Of a stretch of 64,000 nt of DNA, positions 10,101-25,100 are shown piece after piece. Source of the DNA: Elephas maximus indicus (taxonomy: Eukaryota > Chordata > Mammalia > Proboscidea > Elephantidae); assembly GCF_024166365.1 (NCBI RefSeq), contig NC_064839.1, positions 16,478,878-16,542,877 of the forward strand. Reading direction: 5' to 3'. Below the pieces are notes generated by a model. The model worked only from the letters and a program-made list of their open reading frames with translations, was not told where the DNA came from and ran no database searches. Position 1 is the stretch's first letter. Each line of letters opens with the position of its first letter. A program made the translations under genes and the position numbers.

Positions 10101-13100
10101 CTCTCTCTATCTTCCCATTCCCCCTCCAGTCAAGAGTTGCCAACACACTCTCCCTCATTGTGGTTTTGATTTGCATCTTTCTGATGGCTTTTTCAAGTTC
10201 TTTGCTCATCTTATGATTTGGATTTTTGTCTTTTTGTTAAGTTTTCACAGCTTTGTATATATATTGGTCATTAGATTCTTATTGGGTATATGATTTCTGA
10301 AGATTTTCTCCATTGGTAGCTTTTCTTTTCACTTCCTTGGTAAATGCTTTTGATGAACAAATTTTTCAATTTTTATGAGGTCCCATTTATTTTATCTTTT
10401 GTTGTTTGTACTTTTGTTATTAGATAATCCGTTGTTAAAAGCTAGGCCCAATGCATTGCTCCTGCATTTTCTTTTAAGAATTTTATGGTGTTAGTTTTCA
10501 CATTTAGGTTCTTAATCCATTTTGAATTTGTTTTTGTGTATGATATGAGGCATGTATCCTGTTTTGTTTTTCTGTGTGTAGAAATAGTTTTTCCAACACT
10601 GTTTATTGAAGATACTCTTCTTTCCCCCATCGAATGGACTTAGTTCCCTTGTCAAATATCACCAGACCATAGATGTGTGGGTTTATTTCTGGACTCCCGA
10701 TTCTATTCTCTTGGTGTATGTGTCTATTGTTAAACCAGTACCAGGCTGTTTTGATTACTGTAGCTGTAATATGTTGGAATATCAGGAGGTGTGAGTCCTC
10801 CTACCTTGTTCTTCTCTTTCAGTATCGCTTTAGGTATTCCAGGCTTCTTGCTATTCTATATAAAGTTGATGGTTGGTTTTTCCATTTTTGTAAAGAAGGC
10901 TGTTGGGGATTTGATCCAGCTTGCATTTTATCTCTAGATCACTTTGGGTAGTATTGACGTTTTAACAATATTAAGTCTTCCAGTTCATGAATGTGGAACA
11001 TCTTCCCATTTATTTGTCGTCTTTAACCTCTTTTAGCAGCGTTTATAGTTTTCTTTGTGTAAGTCCTTCACGTTCCTGGTTAAATTTATTCCTGGTATTT
11101 TATTATCTTTGATGCTATTGCAAATGCAGTCATTCCCATTCTCATTGCTGGTGTCTAGAAACCCAGCTGATTTTCGTTGGTTGACCTTGTACCCTACAAC
11201 TTTGCTAAATTTCTCTAAGAGCTCTAGTAGTTTTCTTGTGGACTCTTGGGGATTTTCTATATGTAGGATGATGTCAGCCACAAATAGACATAATTTTACT
11301 TCTTTTTCAGTTGGATCTTTTTATTTTTTCTTGTGTTATTGCTCTGGCTAGGGCTTCTAATACAATACTGAATTGAAGTAGTGAGAGCAGGCCCCCTTGT
11401 CTTGTTCCTGATTTCAAGGGGAAAGCTCTCAGTCTTTCTCCATTAAGTTTAATGTTGGCTGTTAGCTTTTTGTGTATGCCCTTAATCATATTGAGGAATT
11501 CTCCTTCTATGCCAGTCTTCTGAGGGTTTTCATAAAGAAAGGGTGTTGGATTTTATTAAATGCTCTCTCTGCATCCGTGGTGGTGATCCTGTCGTTCTTT
11601 GCCTTTCCTCTTTTGATGTGCTGTGTTACGTTGATTGATTTTCTAATGTTGAAGCTTTCCTGGAATAAATCATACTTGGTCATAGTGTATGACTGTTTTA
11701 ACATGCTGTCGGGTTCTATTCACTAGTATTTTATTAAGAATTTTGCATCTGTATTTATAAGGGATATTAGCCTGTAGTTTTCTTTGTCTTTGTCTTGTTT
11801 TGGTATGAAATGTAATCTTGATTGAACTGAAATTATCACGTAGAGAAAGATGTGTACCTTAAGTAAAGTAAAAGGAGCATCTTCGGAGATATCTCCACCG
11901 TAGGATTATTGTTTTAATATTATCTGATCATGTCTGGTCATGTGTTTTTGTGTTATTTTATTCCTTGTTATTATATGTTTATATGTATAGATATTTAATT
12001 TTTGGGTCATCATATGTGACAGGGAGCCACTGTAATTCTAAATTATTTCTATTATTAATGTAAACTTTTAAAAATTGGGAACGTTACCTGGAATTGAATG
12101 TGAGTTTAAAGTGTCATAACATGTATCGGAAACATGAAATGGGGCAGGGGGAGGGAAGGTGGCATACTGAACTAATAATCAGTCATTGGTGGGAAAAGAA
12201 TTTACTTAGTTTTCCTTTGGCTCTTATAGGATTCACATTCAATTCTATACCACAAGTATGATTATGCTGTAGTTGGTAACAACTAATATATGCATAAGAG
12301 GACCATTTTAAAACAGAGAAGGCAGTGAATTTGGGCAACTGAAAAATAAATGTTGATCCCTTTTTATTTGGTTTAGTTTTTATAGCAAATTTAGAAAGTA
12401 AAAATAAAAAGCATGTTGTATGTTTTGATGATTTTCACAGGTCTTAACCGAACATTGAGGTGTTTCACGATTAGAACATTTGATTACTTTTACATAAGTA
12501 TATTGAAATGGAATGAAAATGACTTTAGCCATTATCATTTTCTTCTCTTGTATTTACTTTTAAAGTAGCAATTAGATAAAACTTAAAGTATGAGACTTTT
12601 TTAGCCATGTGTACAAGCCTGCCTTTACAGCTCTCAGGTAATGACTATAAGTGAAATAAAAAGGGGAGCAAAAATTTAATATGTTTGTTTGCCAAGTATC
12701 ATTAAAAAGAAAGAACAGAATACACAATTTAATACACTGGATTTAAAAGAGTAATCAAATTGATGGAGAAATGAATTATATAATGAATTTTCATTAAATA
12801 CGCATGCAATTTGATGCCGTCTAAGGAATTTACTGAAATATTTGCAATATTTGCAAGGGTGGTTAAACAAAAAAATGAACCATTCTTTCTAAAATTTTTT
12901 TGAGAAAGCTCTCTCTTAAGTCTTGGTTTATTTTAGATGTGTTAAAAGATTATTTTGACCGGTTTAACAGTTTTGGTATGGTTGGTTCTGAAAGCTTTTC
13001 TCTGCTAATGTAATAAATACCGGCTCTGGGTGGTGGATGCTGAGGATAGTGATACTGCTCAGATGGACCAGAAAATTTGCAATTCATCTAGGCTTTATGT

Positions 13101-16100
13101 ATTTGTAGATTGATCTGGATACTATTGATGTCAGCAACCTCAACAGGCAGTTTTTGTTTCAAAAGAAACATGTTGGAAGATCAAAGGCACAGGTAACTTT
13201 ATATTTCTCTTACCCCTTTCTATAATCCTTTCATGGATCTTCTGTTTAGATCAGATTCATTTATACTCTGGAGTAGAATGGAGAAGAGGGGTGAAACCAT
13301 CTCTTTTTAGATGAGAGATTGCGAAGAATAAAAAGATACGTAATGAGTAAAGTCCTCTTGATTTGGTCTGCAGAGGCAGTAAATGTACTCTAGGGAGCCC
13401 TGGTGGCACATTGGTTAAGAGCTTGATTGCTAACCAAAAGGTCAGCAGTTCAAATCCACTAGCCTCTCCTTAGACGGCAAGGGTTTGATTGATTTGGTTT
13501 TTTTTTTTAATGCTGTAAATAGTGGGCTTTTGTGTCCCCTTTCATAGTTTTTTTTTTTTTTTTCTTAGTTAAATTCCTTAGGATGAGCACATGGTCCTGC
13601 ACCCCGTGGAGTTTGTATCGGGGCCGGAGAAGCCATAGCCTATATACTGTTACTGAATTTGAAAGAAGACAGCCTCCCCTCTGGCTCTAGCCTTTCTTTA
13701 GTCCCTTTAGTGAGCCTTCCTGATTCAGGGTCTTCAAACGTATTTTTTCCTTTGCCTCTTTCCCTGCCCTTTTGGCAAACTCACTCATTTCTCCTTTTCA
13801 TTTATTTATATTTTGACAACCCTTTCCATGCCTAAACCTTCTAGACTAAGTGAGGGCCTCCTCTTATAACAGCCACTAATTTTCCTATGTGTCCCTTTTC
13901 ATTCAGTAGCTTGTACTTCACTAATGTGGATGATGAGTTGCTTAACATCTGTTTTGCCTACTATTGTGCCTTATATAAACCCTTTGCCGTTGAGTTGATT
14001 CCAACTCATAGCCACCCTATAAGACAAAGTAGAACTGCCCCATAGGGTTTCCAAGGAGTGGCTGGTGGATTCGAACTGCTGACCTTTTGGTTAGCAGCTG
14101 AGCTCTTAACCAGTGCGGCACCAGGGCTCCTTGTATAGGTCCTAGTATAATACACAGAAGATGCTCAGTAAATATTTGTTAAACAAATGACATCTGGCTA
14201 CTGAATTTATATTTTTGCTGAAGCTTGCATTCATATGCAAGTGTATATGGGAGGGCTCTCTTGTTATTTTATAAATGTGTGTATAGCTTCACCTTAATGA
14301 ACTTGTATTTCTCGAGTTTTTAGTATAAAGAAGATACTATTAAGTAAGTGCCTACATTAGAAATCAGAAGTCGTGTATAGCTTGCTCCATAAGAAACGAG
14401 TATTAAGTATCTGCCAGAAGCAGATTTCGAATACAGATAGCAATACTGTGCTGGTAGTAATTAGTGTTGTTTGTCTTTCCAGGTTGCCAAGGAAAGTGTG
14501 CTGCAGTTTTACCCAAAAGCCAATATCATAGCCTATCACGACAGCATCATGAGGTCTGCTCAGATTACTGTGTTATGAAATTGTGTTTGCTATGACTGTT
14601 ATATTAAGTTTTTAAAATATAAGAAGCTCTTTTTATTAACCAAACACATAAGTTCAAAGTCATTCTTTTTTAGAATGATTAAAATGTGGTAGTATGTGCC
14701 CATGTAATGGCATTCTTTTGACAGTTTATATATATAGATTGAATGGTTTAGGTGAGAGGTGAGAATTTTAATACTTTTAATAAATAAGTTACTTGGAAAT
14801 TTACAAAGAGTTTTATATTCTTGTTTTAAACAAGAAGATATTTTAAACTATTGAGTACTTAAGTGTGATGATGCAGTGTTTTCTAAATGTATTTCTCATT
14901 CTGACCGATTTTAGCTGTTGCTTTTTTCAGTTGAAAAGGCTCCCTCCCGAAATACTCTGTTTATTAGCACTCTGTGACTTCTGTAATATAACACTAGGAA
15001 TTGTGGTGGGGTAGTAGTTTCGACAGTACTTGAGTGTAGTCTGCTCTTGGGCTGATACATAGAGTATTAAATATATAATTTTATAGGTGTTGGGGCAAAG
15101 GAACCCTGGGCCTCAATTATTGTTCTCTAGCTCATAAGTAAATGGTATTACAAATAACTAGCCCTTGTTTGGGGTACTGGGATTAGAGAAAGTCTTAATA
15201 CTTTTCTCAAGAAATTTCTTTCTCCAGCTTATTTTTTATTCTCTGGATGTTTGCTCTACAAGCTTGCCTATAGCCCTACAACCCCTTACCCGGCGTTGCT
15301 TTCCCACTGCTGCTAAAAATGGGAACTCTAGGGGCCTGAACCCTGCCTGATCCTGACCATGTGAGGTGAAGCCAGAGGCCAGTCAGATCCTGGGAATGTA
15401 TTCTTTGTATGTTCCCAGGGTACTCACTGCCCAGAGAAGGCCTGGTGGGACTAGTGAAGTTATGCCATCATTCTGCCAGTTTGAGAGCATGCTCTTGGGT
15501 CATAGGTAGCTGGCCAAAAAGGAGGTGTAGCCACTTGTAGGAATTTTGGGAAAATAATTTCTCTAAAACTTATTTCTGCCGTGTTTAGAAGAAGTCAAAA
15601 CCGTATTACCTATGTAATAGGTACCTCTAATGTCAGTTATCTTTGTACTGTTATCACTTCCTTAGTATACTTTTTAGGACCCTGTATTAGACTGTGAAGA
15701 TTGTGTGTAAGCCGTTTGTTTTGGTGACCTTTTCTTGTTTTGCTTTTGTAGCCCCGACTACAATGTGGAATTTTTCCGACAGTTCATGTTGGTTATGAAT
15801 GCTCTAGATAACAGAGGTGAGACTGTTCTGATACTTTCAATTTTGAAGTATTTCCCTTTTCCCATATCAAGGCCATTTGTAAATTTAGCACTAATGTATT
15901 TGCTTGTAGGTTGGACTTTACAGGCCTAAAGAAAAGATCAGTTTTAAAGATTGCCAGTAGATTGCAGTTTTACGCAGAACTAATTTGTCCCAGGCAGGAA
16001 TTTAGCTATCTTAATACTCTGCTATCCTGTCAAAAGGTGTAAAATAGGGTAAGTGAAAAGAGCCTGATTACGTAGGGTGCGTTTTGTGTGTCTGTGTTTC

Positions 16101-19100
16101 AGATTACTTGAGCACTTAAATACAGTGTGACTTCATTTCTGTGGAGACCTAAAAATATCAATGCCTAGGTCTCATCTAAGACCAGTGAGACTTGAACATC
16201 TTATTTTTTCAAAGCTTCCAGGTGATTCTAAAGTGCAGCCAGGGCTGAAAATCAGTGTCCTGGGAGTGAGATGACAGCATGCTGAGGTTAACATAGATGC
16301 CATGACTCCGTCAGTTATTTCAGGTGGATCTGGTGCCAGTAGTTACAAGATTGGATGCTCTTAGATGTACACGTTTTAGACCATTTACATTTTTCACAAT
16401 ACCAGGTGGTGTTTCATGTAATCAAGTATTATCTAGCCGGTTAGGGTTTAACAAGTCTGTGCATCTGGAGTGTGCGGGTGAAAATACTTTGATAAAATGT
16501 CTTGCCTGTAGTTACTTCCACATGTGAAAGTACATCTGTCAGGCGAGTTAGGTTGGGTGTTTGGCTGGATTTATCAGTAAGTAAATTGTAGTTAAGAGTA
16601 TATTCTGATTGGTGCTTCTTTGGGAAAAAATTTTTGGGTTAGCAACTTTAAGCTCTTTTAAGAATATAAAATACCATTTTAAAAAGAAAATCATCAGCAA
16701 TTATACTTGAGTTAACTATTTTGGGCCAGAAATGCTGAAAGAAAAAACATGAAATAGCATGACAAAAAGTCAGACTGTTTGTTTAGCCTGACTTGTCTTT
16801 TTCCCCTAGCCTTAAACTGCCTTCATAGTTCTCTGTTGATAGTCCACATTCTTTATTCACTTCCATGTATTCCCTGATAATTATATCAGAATAATAGCAA
16901 GTTAGGGACTCTGAACAGGAGCCCTGGTGGTACAGTGATTAAGTGCTTGTTTGCTAACTGAAAGATTAGTGAGTGGTTTGAACCCACCGGCAGCTCCGTA
17001 GGAGGAAGATGTGGCAGTCTGCTTCCGTGAAGATTACAGCCTTGGGCAGCCTACGGGGTAGTTCTACTCTGTTCTGTAAGGTCGTTATCAGTTGGAATCA
17101 ACTCCAGGGCAGTGGGTTAAGGACTCTGAACGCATCCAAACAATGTTTTAGCTGAGGCTAAGCTAGAGTAGGCACAGCAACAGAAGAGGAAGGTGGTGCT
17201 TTGAAGTTTAAAAATTTTACTTATTCTAGGGATGCTTTTTCTGGAGTAAATTTGTGATATAATTTCCTTGTGTTTTGAAATTTTCCCAAGTGAATGTCTG
17301 TTTTTGTTTATAATTAACAGTTGAGTTACTCTGATTATAGCTGTAAGAAAATTGCACATAAAAGTAAAAGCAATAAATAGTATACTTGAACATCATCCTA
17401 ATTAAAGATAACTAATTTTTTTTCCCCAAAAAACTTGTTAATTGGGATTTATCGTCCAGCTGCCCGCAACCATGTAAATAGGATGTGTCTGGCAGCTGAT
17501 GTACCTCTTATTGAGAGTGGAACTGCTGGTTATCTTGGACAAGTAACTATTATCAAAAAGGTAAAGAACATTCTGTTTGTTTTTTTACATTGCAAGTATT
17601 TATTCAGACCTTAGGAAGGAAAGACACAAACTTTGAATTTGTATGAAATGAGCAGGCCAGCACCCAAGACAAGAATTTTCATGCCCTTATAAAAGTTAGG
17701 ATTCTGCAAAGGTACCCAGAAATGTTATAGGCAGAGAGACCTGTTAACTCTATACCCCATCAGTTCATTTAGCTCATACTAAAATTCTCAGACTGGTAAA
17801 CTTAATGAACTTGCCTTTTAAAATTCTTGGTAGCTGTAAAACAGACTACATGTCCCACGTTTACCATATAGTTGGTATATGGTAACCCCCCCCGCCCCAG
17901 TGCCATCGAGTCGATTCAAAAAAGTTATTGTCTGCCTAAAGAAGCCTGCATTCAGAGGTCTGAAGAAAACCCTGCGAAGTATTTTGGCGTGTTTGTGAAA
18001 TATTTCAAACATTTAGATAAAACTAGAGAATAATAGAATGGACACCTGTGTATCCATAACCCAGTTTTATAAAATGCCAACATTGTAACTCATTGGCTGT
18101 TCAATTTTTTTTTTAGTCCTTTTAAGGAATTAAACATAAGATAAATTTGAAAAATCATTTTTTTGTATTTTTGAAACTATGAAGAAAGGGAATTACGCTA
18201 TACTTAAAATTTGTTATTTCTATAGCCCAGTATTTTTTGGCAGTTTATCCATGTTGAAAATTGTGGCTCTATTTGTTTTAACTGTCAAATGTTACTCTTG
18301 GAAGCTTATTTAATATCGTTCTGCAAAGACCGTTGTGCGTTGGCAGTGTTTATTAAATTGAGTCAGTGGAGGCCTTTCAGGGTCTGCTGACAGGTCAAGG
18401 CAGTAGTTCTTTTTTTTTTCCACTGCAGTATGGGGAACGGCTGTGTGCCATAGAGCTACTCTAAAAAGGCTGGGGGCCCTGAGAAATGGTAGTATGGAGC
18501 AAACCCTAAATCTGTTGTGATTTATATTAAAATATTTTGAGGTCTTGGTTTTTAAAGCATTAGAACAGCATTGCTTTTTATACCTCGTGACTATGATCCT
18601 AGAACACCAGTTGAGAATTGCTGAGGTGACAAAGAGAAGATTCATTTCATGGTTTTGAAAAATTGTCACAGGTGCCATAGACTTCCAGGACATAGATTTT
18701 TTATGGAGCAACTTTAAATTTCATCATTATGTCATAAAAGTAAAGACAATTTGATTTGGTAATACCTAGGGTTTTTCCATGTGTCTAGATATCTGATGGA
18801 ATTAATATTCTTAGTTGACTTCATTTTGGGAGATTTTGAGGGTGTGGCTGTGAATGTTTAAATAGCTGAGTTTCACAACTTTGAGAGATTATTGGGTGAA
18901 AAGCTGTTGTCTTTTTAGTAGTTTTTTTCTTTAGTGTGATCAAGATAAACTCATATTCGGCATTCAGGTACAGTGACTTTTATTTGGCTTGGTATAAGGA
19001 ATTTTCACCAGACCAGGAGTCCTGGCTGAACCTTAGCTGTGTGACTATGGTTGATCTAATTCGCTTTTGTGTTAGAGTCTTCTCTGTGAAACAAGGATTT

Positions 19101-22100
19101 TGAAGTTGCTGATAATTTTCAATTTTCCTTGGCAATACAAAATCCAGTTGGAACATAGATGAATGAATGAAATGTTTATGATTATATTACCTTGTAATGT
19201 TGAGAAACCACCATTAAGAAACATTTTTCTCATTTCTTGAATTGCCAGGGTGTAACCGAGTGTTATGAATGTCATCCTAAACCAACCCAGAGAACTTTTC
19301 CCGGCTGTACAATTCGTAACACGCCTTCAGAACCTATTCATTGCATCGTTTGGGCAAAGTATTTGTTCAAGTAAGAGTGTATATATTTCTGGGTATACTT
19401 TTAAGTATTGATGATAGAAGATGAGGGTCAGTTTTATTTAGATTGTACTTATGATGAATATTATTTCTTTTCAATATGGCAGAGGAACGCTTTGGTAGCT
19501 TTCTTGTAATTTTTTCTTGAATTAATTAAATCAACAGATACTCATTGCATGCCTGTTCTATGCCAGGACCATTTAAGAAGCTTAGTCTGATATTGGCAAC
19601 AGGGATGTAACTAAATGAATGTAAATATATACATTGGGAAATATAAAACTATACTTATAAATAACTCATTGGTTAAAAAAATGAACATAATGGAAGTTCA
19701 AAGTACTCAGGACTGACAGTGAAAATACTGCATGTGGCATTTGGAGGACAGTTTACAGGCTTTAATACAAAAGTTAAAGAACAAGGGCTGAATATGCATG
19801 AGCTAAGGATCCAATCTAAGTTAGAAAAATAATGACAGAATAAATTTTTAAAAAGTAAAAGGATGAAATCGAGATAAGAATAAAAATATAGCTGACAAGT
19901 TTGATCATGAAATGAAAGAGAAGGAATAAATAAGAACCAAAAAGGGAACGTAATCTCAGATATAGCACATATTAGAATGATAAAAAGTGGCAGAAACCTT
20001 GGTGGAGGATGTGGGGAAGTTGGAACTCTTATCCATTGCTGGTGGGACTGTAGAATGGTACAACCACTACGGAAAACAGCATGGGATTTCCTAAAAAAAA
20101 AAACTGGAAATAGAACTACTCCATGACCTAACATTCCCACTTATAGGTATATCACACTAGAGATCTGCTAAAAGAGACGGACACTCATGCCACACCTATG
20201 TTCATTGCAGCATTATTCACAATAGCAAAAAATTAGGAACAGCTTAAGTGCTGGCTAAGCAAGATATGGCACGTTCATATAATGGAGTACCATACAACCA
20301 TAAAGAACAATGATGAGCCTGTGAAATATAAAATGGATGGACCTGGAGGGCATAATGCTCAAGCATCTAAGGACAAATATGATCCCACTTTTATAAGAAG
20401 ACAAGAATAGGTATATATAAAGAGACCAGGGTTATTGGTGGTTACCGGGGGGGGGGGGGGCATGCTTTACATTGTAGATAACTTGTTTTTGGTGATGGGA
20501 AAAGTAGCACCAAACGTGGGTGTAGTGAGCACAGCATGACTGAAGTAAATGATGTCATTGAGAAACGCTCAAAGAATGCCTGTACTAAAGAATTTGAATG
20601 GCATCAAAGACCAAAAATGAGTATATGATGACATATAGATGGGTATAAGCATGTATGTATACAGGTAGGTAGAGATGTACACACACATGAGAACAGATAG
20701 AAATATCTCTATATACATGCAAATAGAGATGTGTGCGCAGGGAAATATGTTCGTTCAAGACACAACTGCAGGACTCCTCAGATGTAACCAAACACCTTCT
20801 GATACTAGTTTCCTTGGTTTGAAAGCTTAAGACTGTAATCTCATGAGACAGCACAGTCAACTGGCATAATGTAGTTTACAAAGCTCATGTTCTGCATCCT
20901 AGTGAAGTGAATAGTATCTGGGGTCTTAAAAGCTTCAGGTGGCCGTCTAAGCTACAACTCTTGGTCTCTACTCATCAGGAGCAAAATGATGAGAAGGTAA
21001 CCAAAATCTTGAGAGAAGAAAGGCTGGTAACCAACACAAGCCATGGCCTCATCTATCCTGAGACCAGAAGAACTAGATGGTGTCCGGCTACCACCACTCT
21101 CCATCATGACTGGGGCCACAATAGATGGTCCCAGATAGAATGGGAGGAAAATGTAGAACAAAACTCAAATTCTTAAATAAAGCCAGACTAACTGGACCAG
21201 TTGAGACCAGAGGAATCCCTGAGACTGTTGCCCCAAGGTATTCTTTAAACTCTGAACCAAAACTCCACTGAGATCACCTTTTAGCGAAATAGAGTGGCAT
21301 GCAAAGGATGTTAACCTCTAAGTATGGTGCTCCACTATAGAACCATCAGTACGAGACCAAAAAGTCAAATTTACTCTGAGCAAAGATGAGACGATGAGGG
21401 GGCAGGGAAACTAGAGTACTGGAAACAGAACAACCAGAACACAACGAAATTGTGGAAAACATAACTAATGTTACTGAACAGCTGGTGTGGAGATTGTCAA
21501 ATGGGAACTGAACTTGCTTTGTAAACTTTCACCAAAAACAATAAAATACTTTTTAAAAAGAAGATAACTCAGTATAAACTGGAAAATGGCACGAGAGGAA
21601 GGTGCTAATAAATTTAAAATTTAATGAGCCGAATAAATTCAATGAAAAAAAGAAACAACTTACAAAAGTGATTAAAAAGGAAATGTTGTTCTTGTTCGTG
21701 CCATGGAGTCAGTTCTGCCTCGTAGTGACCGTATAAGACAGAGTGGAACTACCTCACAGGGTTCCCAAGGAGCAGCTACTGAATTTGAACTGCTGAGCTT
21801 TTGGTTAGCAGCTGAGCTCTTAACTACTGTGCCACCAAGGCTCCCAAAAAGAAATAGCTATAATTTAGAGAAATTTAATCAGTAATTTTAGCTCTTCTAA
21901 TTGCAGTACACTAAGCCTTCATGATTTTTACAGATGATTTCCACCAAATTTGTAAGGAATATTATTTCTCCTAGAGAAATACTAAAATAAGGAATGCTCC
22001 TTAGTTCATGTCATGAAGCTAACATGTCTTCGATACTGTAATGGTTAAGGTTCTGTGTCATCTTTTCTGGGCCATGATTCTCAGTGGTTTGGCAGTTATG

Positions 22101-25100
22101 TAATGATGTAGCTTGGCAGTTATGTAATGATGTAGTCATCCTCCGTGATGTGAGCTGATGTGATCAGCCAATCATGTGTCAGGGGAGTGTCCTTCGGAGT
22201 GTGGCTTGCATCCAGTACATATATATGGACGTTCTGGCAAAGCTTGCTTGCTTGCTCCAGATCTTGCAGCTGGCTTGTCATCACCTGATCTCCAGTTCGT
22301 GGGACATGAGCCAGCAGCCAGCTGTATTACCTGCCAATCTTGGAATTCATCGGCCTCCACAGCCTGTGAGCCAGCAGCCTGCCATCTTACCTGCCGATCT
22401 TAGGTCTGTCGGCCCCTGCAGCTACAGGAGTCAGAAGCCTCCAGCCTGACGTCTGACCGACAAACCTGGGACTTGCCAGCCTCTACAACCGTGTGACCCC
22501 TTTCCTTGAGATAAATCTTTCTGTACATATACATACACTTCACTGGTTTTGCTTCTGTAGAGAACCCAGCGTAAGACATACCAAAGGGCATTATGGCATA
22601 GAAAGGAAAATTACAAGTCAGTCTTATTTTTAAATATAAGGGGAAAAGTCCTTTATGAAATAATAGCATACAAATCGAGAATCACATATACAAAGTATAC
22701 CATGACCAATATGTGTTTATTCCAGGAATGTAATGATGGTTTAACATGAGGAAATCCATAAATGTCGTTTACTTCTTTGAAGAAATTAGAGAAACTATAT
22801 AATCTGTATAGAAGTAGAAAAAACATTTGGTAAAATTGAGCAAAAACACTTTCTTGGAAAAATTCTTATTGAAGTAGGAGGAAAAGAGAATTTTCTCAAC
22901 CTATTAACTAATCCAAAAAATCAGATTCATTGCCATTAGATGGATTCCAACTTACAGCGACCCTGTAGAACAGAGTAGACCTGCCTCATTGGGTTTTCAA
23001 GGAGCAGCTGGTGGATTTGAACTGCCGACCTTTTGGTTAGCAGCTGAGCTCTTAACCACTGCGCCACCAGGACTCATAAGGTATGTAAGGCTGTCCTGGT
23101 CATCTAGGACTGCTATAACAGAAAAACCACAAGTGGATGGCGTTAACAAAGAGAGGTTTATTCTCTCACAGTCCAGTGGGCTCCAAGTCCAGATGCAGGG
23201 CACCGGCTCCGGAGAGGCTTCCTCTCTCGGTCAGCTCCAGGGAAGGCCTTGTCATCAGTTTTCCCTTGGTCTGGGAGCATCTCAGCGCAGGAACCTCAGG
23301 TCCAAAGATGTGCTCTGCTCCTGGCTCTACTTTCTTGGTGGTATGAGGTCCTCCTATCCCTCTGCTTGCTTCTCTCTCCTATATTTCAAATAGATTGGCT
23401 TAAGACACTCTCTGATTTTGTGGGCCTCATCAGTATAACTGCCACTAATGCGTCCTTATTACATCATAGCAATAGGATTTACAACATATAAGAAAACCAC
23501 ATAAAGTGGTGGACAGTCACACAATACTGAGAATCATAGCCCAGCTAAGTTGACAGATACTTTTGGGGGACACAATTCAATCCATGACAAAGGCCCAGTG
23601 TGGAAAATAAAACCGTTAGAACATAAAAAGTACCAAATAAAAGAGGAAGAGCGTTCATGGATGGAAAGTCCCAATATTGTCAGTATGTCATTTATCTCTT
23701 AATTGGCTTATGGAGTCAATGCACTACTGATTGAAACTCAGCAGGGTATTTTATTGGAAATCGACCACCTGATTCTAAAGTTCATAAGCAAGAATAAGAC
23801 ATGAGAGGAGCCAAAACATTCTTGGAGAAGAATAAGTTGGAAAGACTTGCTCTAACGGGTGTCAAGATTTAATACGTGCAAAAAATAATTTAGTGCGTTG
23901 GTGTAGGGCTAGAAAAATGAACCATCGGGACAGAATATAGAGCGCAGAAGCAGGGCCTTGTGTATAAGGAAAAGTGATGCATGACTGAGGTTGCATCGTA
24001 GGTCATAGATGAGAAGGATTAAATGAAAGGAGGACCGTGGTTATTCATAGGGGAAAAAAACAAATCGTCCCCTGCTTCAAACAATATGAAAAATTAAGTC
24101 CAGAAGGATTAAGTGTTGAGATGTGAAAGACAAAACTTAAAAATCTTATAATACAGAGAAAATCTTTATCCTCAAGAGTAAGGAATGATTTAAAATATAC
24201 AAAAAGTGCTAACTGTGAAAGAAAGGATTGATAGGTTAAAATTCATCAATAACATCTTTTTTTCATCTAAAGACATCAAATGATATATAAATAAGCCATT
24301 TTATGGGAGAAAATATTTGCAACATATAATCAACCAACAATTGTGATCCAGAATATATTCCTGTAATCGATAAGAAAAAGACAACCCGACAAAAATAATA
24401 TGAACAGATGTTTCAGTTAAAGGGAAGCCTAAATACGCAATAACCAAATGAACACGTGTTCAACCTTAGGACTAACTAGCAGATTTGAAAATAAAACCAC
24501 AATGAGAGACTGTTTTATACTCACTAGTTTTGGGGATCCTATAGAGTCACTCACTATGAGTCGGAATCAACTTGACAGCAACGGGGTTTTTTTGTTTTGT
24601 TTCTAGCTTTAGGGTACAGTACAAAGGAACCCTGATGGCACAGTGGTTAAAGTGCTCCGCTGCCAACCCAAAGGTCGGCAGTTTGAACTCAACAGCCACT
24701 CCACAGGAAAAAGATGTGGCAGTCAGCTTCCATAAAGGTTTATAGCTTGGACACCATATAAGGCAATTCTACTCTGTCCTCTAGGGTTGCTGTGAGTTGG
24801 AATTGGCAGTAGGTTTGCTTTTGGGTTTTAGTTTGGCAGAGTGTTAAGTCTGGAGAGGAAGTGAACGGATAGGAACTCTTTCGTGGGCCTTTGTGGGAAT
24901 GTAAATTGGTACAGCCACTTGGGGAAACAGCTGAGCATTATCTGGTAGAGAGTGTCAGAGTGATAGGGTTGTTTGGGTTTTTAAAAACTGTACAAAGGAT
25001 TCCCTTAGGATAACTTTCTTCCCTACTTTCTAGATAAGTAGTTTACAAAAAGAATCTCAGCTTAGTATTTTTATTTGTTTCTTAAGACCTTATTTAGCAG

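Larger units (their letters stand above)
8165..11810 (-). mobile_element. L1 retrotransposon, 5'-truncated, antisense (UBA2 intron 1)
   Basis: About 3.6 kb. The left part is 3' UTR; from about 9420 to 11810 the minus strand reads as decayed ORF2, including the reverse-transcriptase segment with an [12 protein letters not shown] core near 11380-11430. Stops and frameshifts are frequent. It is itself interrupted by a SINE (8904-9060) and a short L1 3' end (9942-10153). Confidence 0.85.
19770..24985 (+). mobile_element. Old L1, sense, broken by later insertions (intron 6)
   Basis: Decayed L1 ORF2-type sequence appears in pieces at about 19770-19969, 21563-21683, 21846-22036, 22579-22919, 23588-24536 and 24831-24985. 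Each gap is filled by a younger element listed separately. The whole is too degraded for a reading frame. Confidence 0.6.

Noticed and set aside
11033-11704. Minus-strand readings with reverse-transcriptase features
   Set aside because: Fragments of decayed L1 ORF2, not host genes or an intact element.
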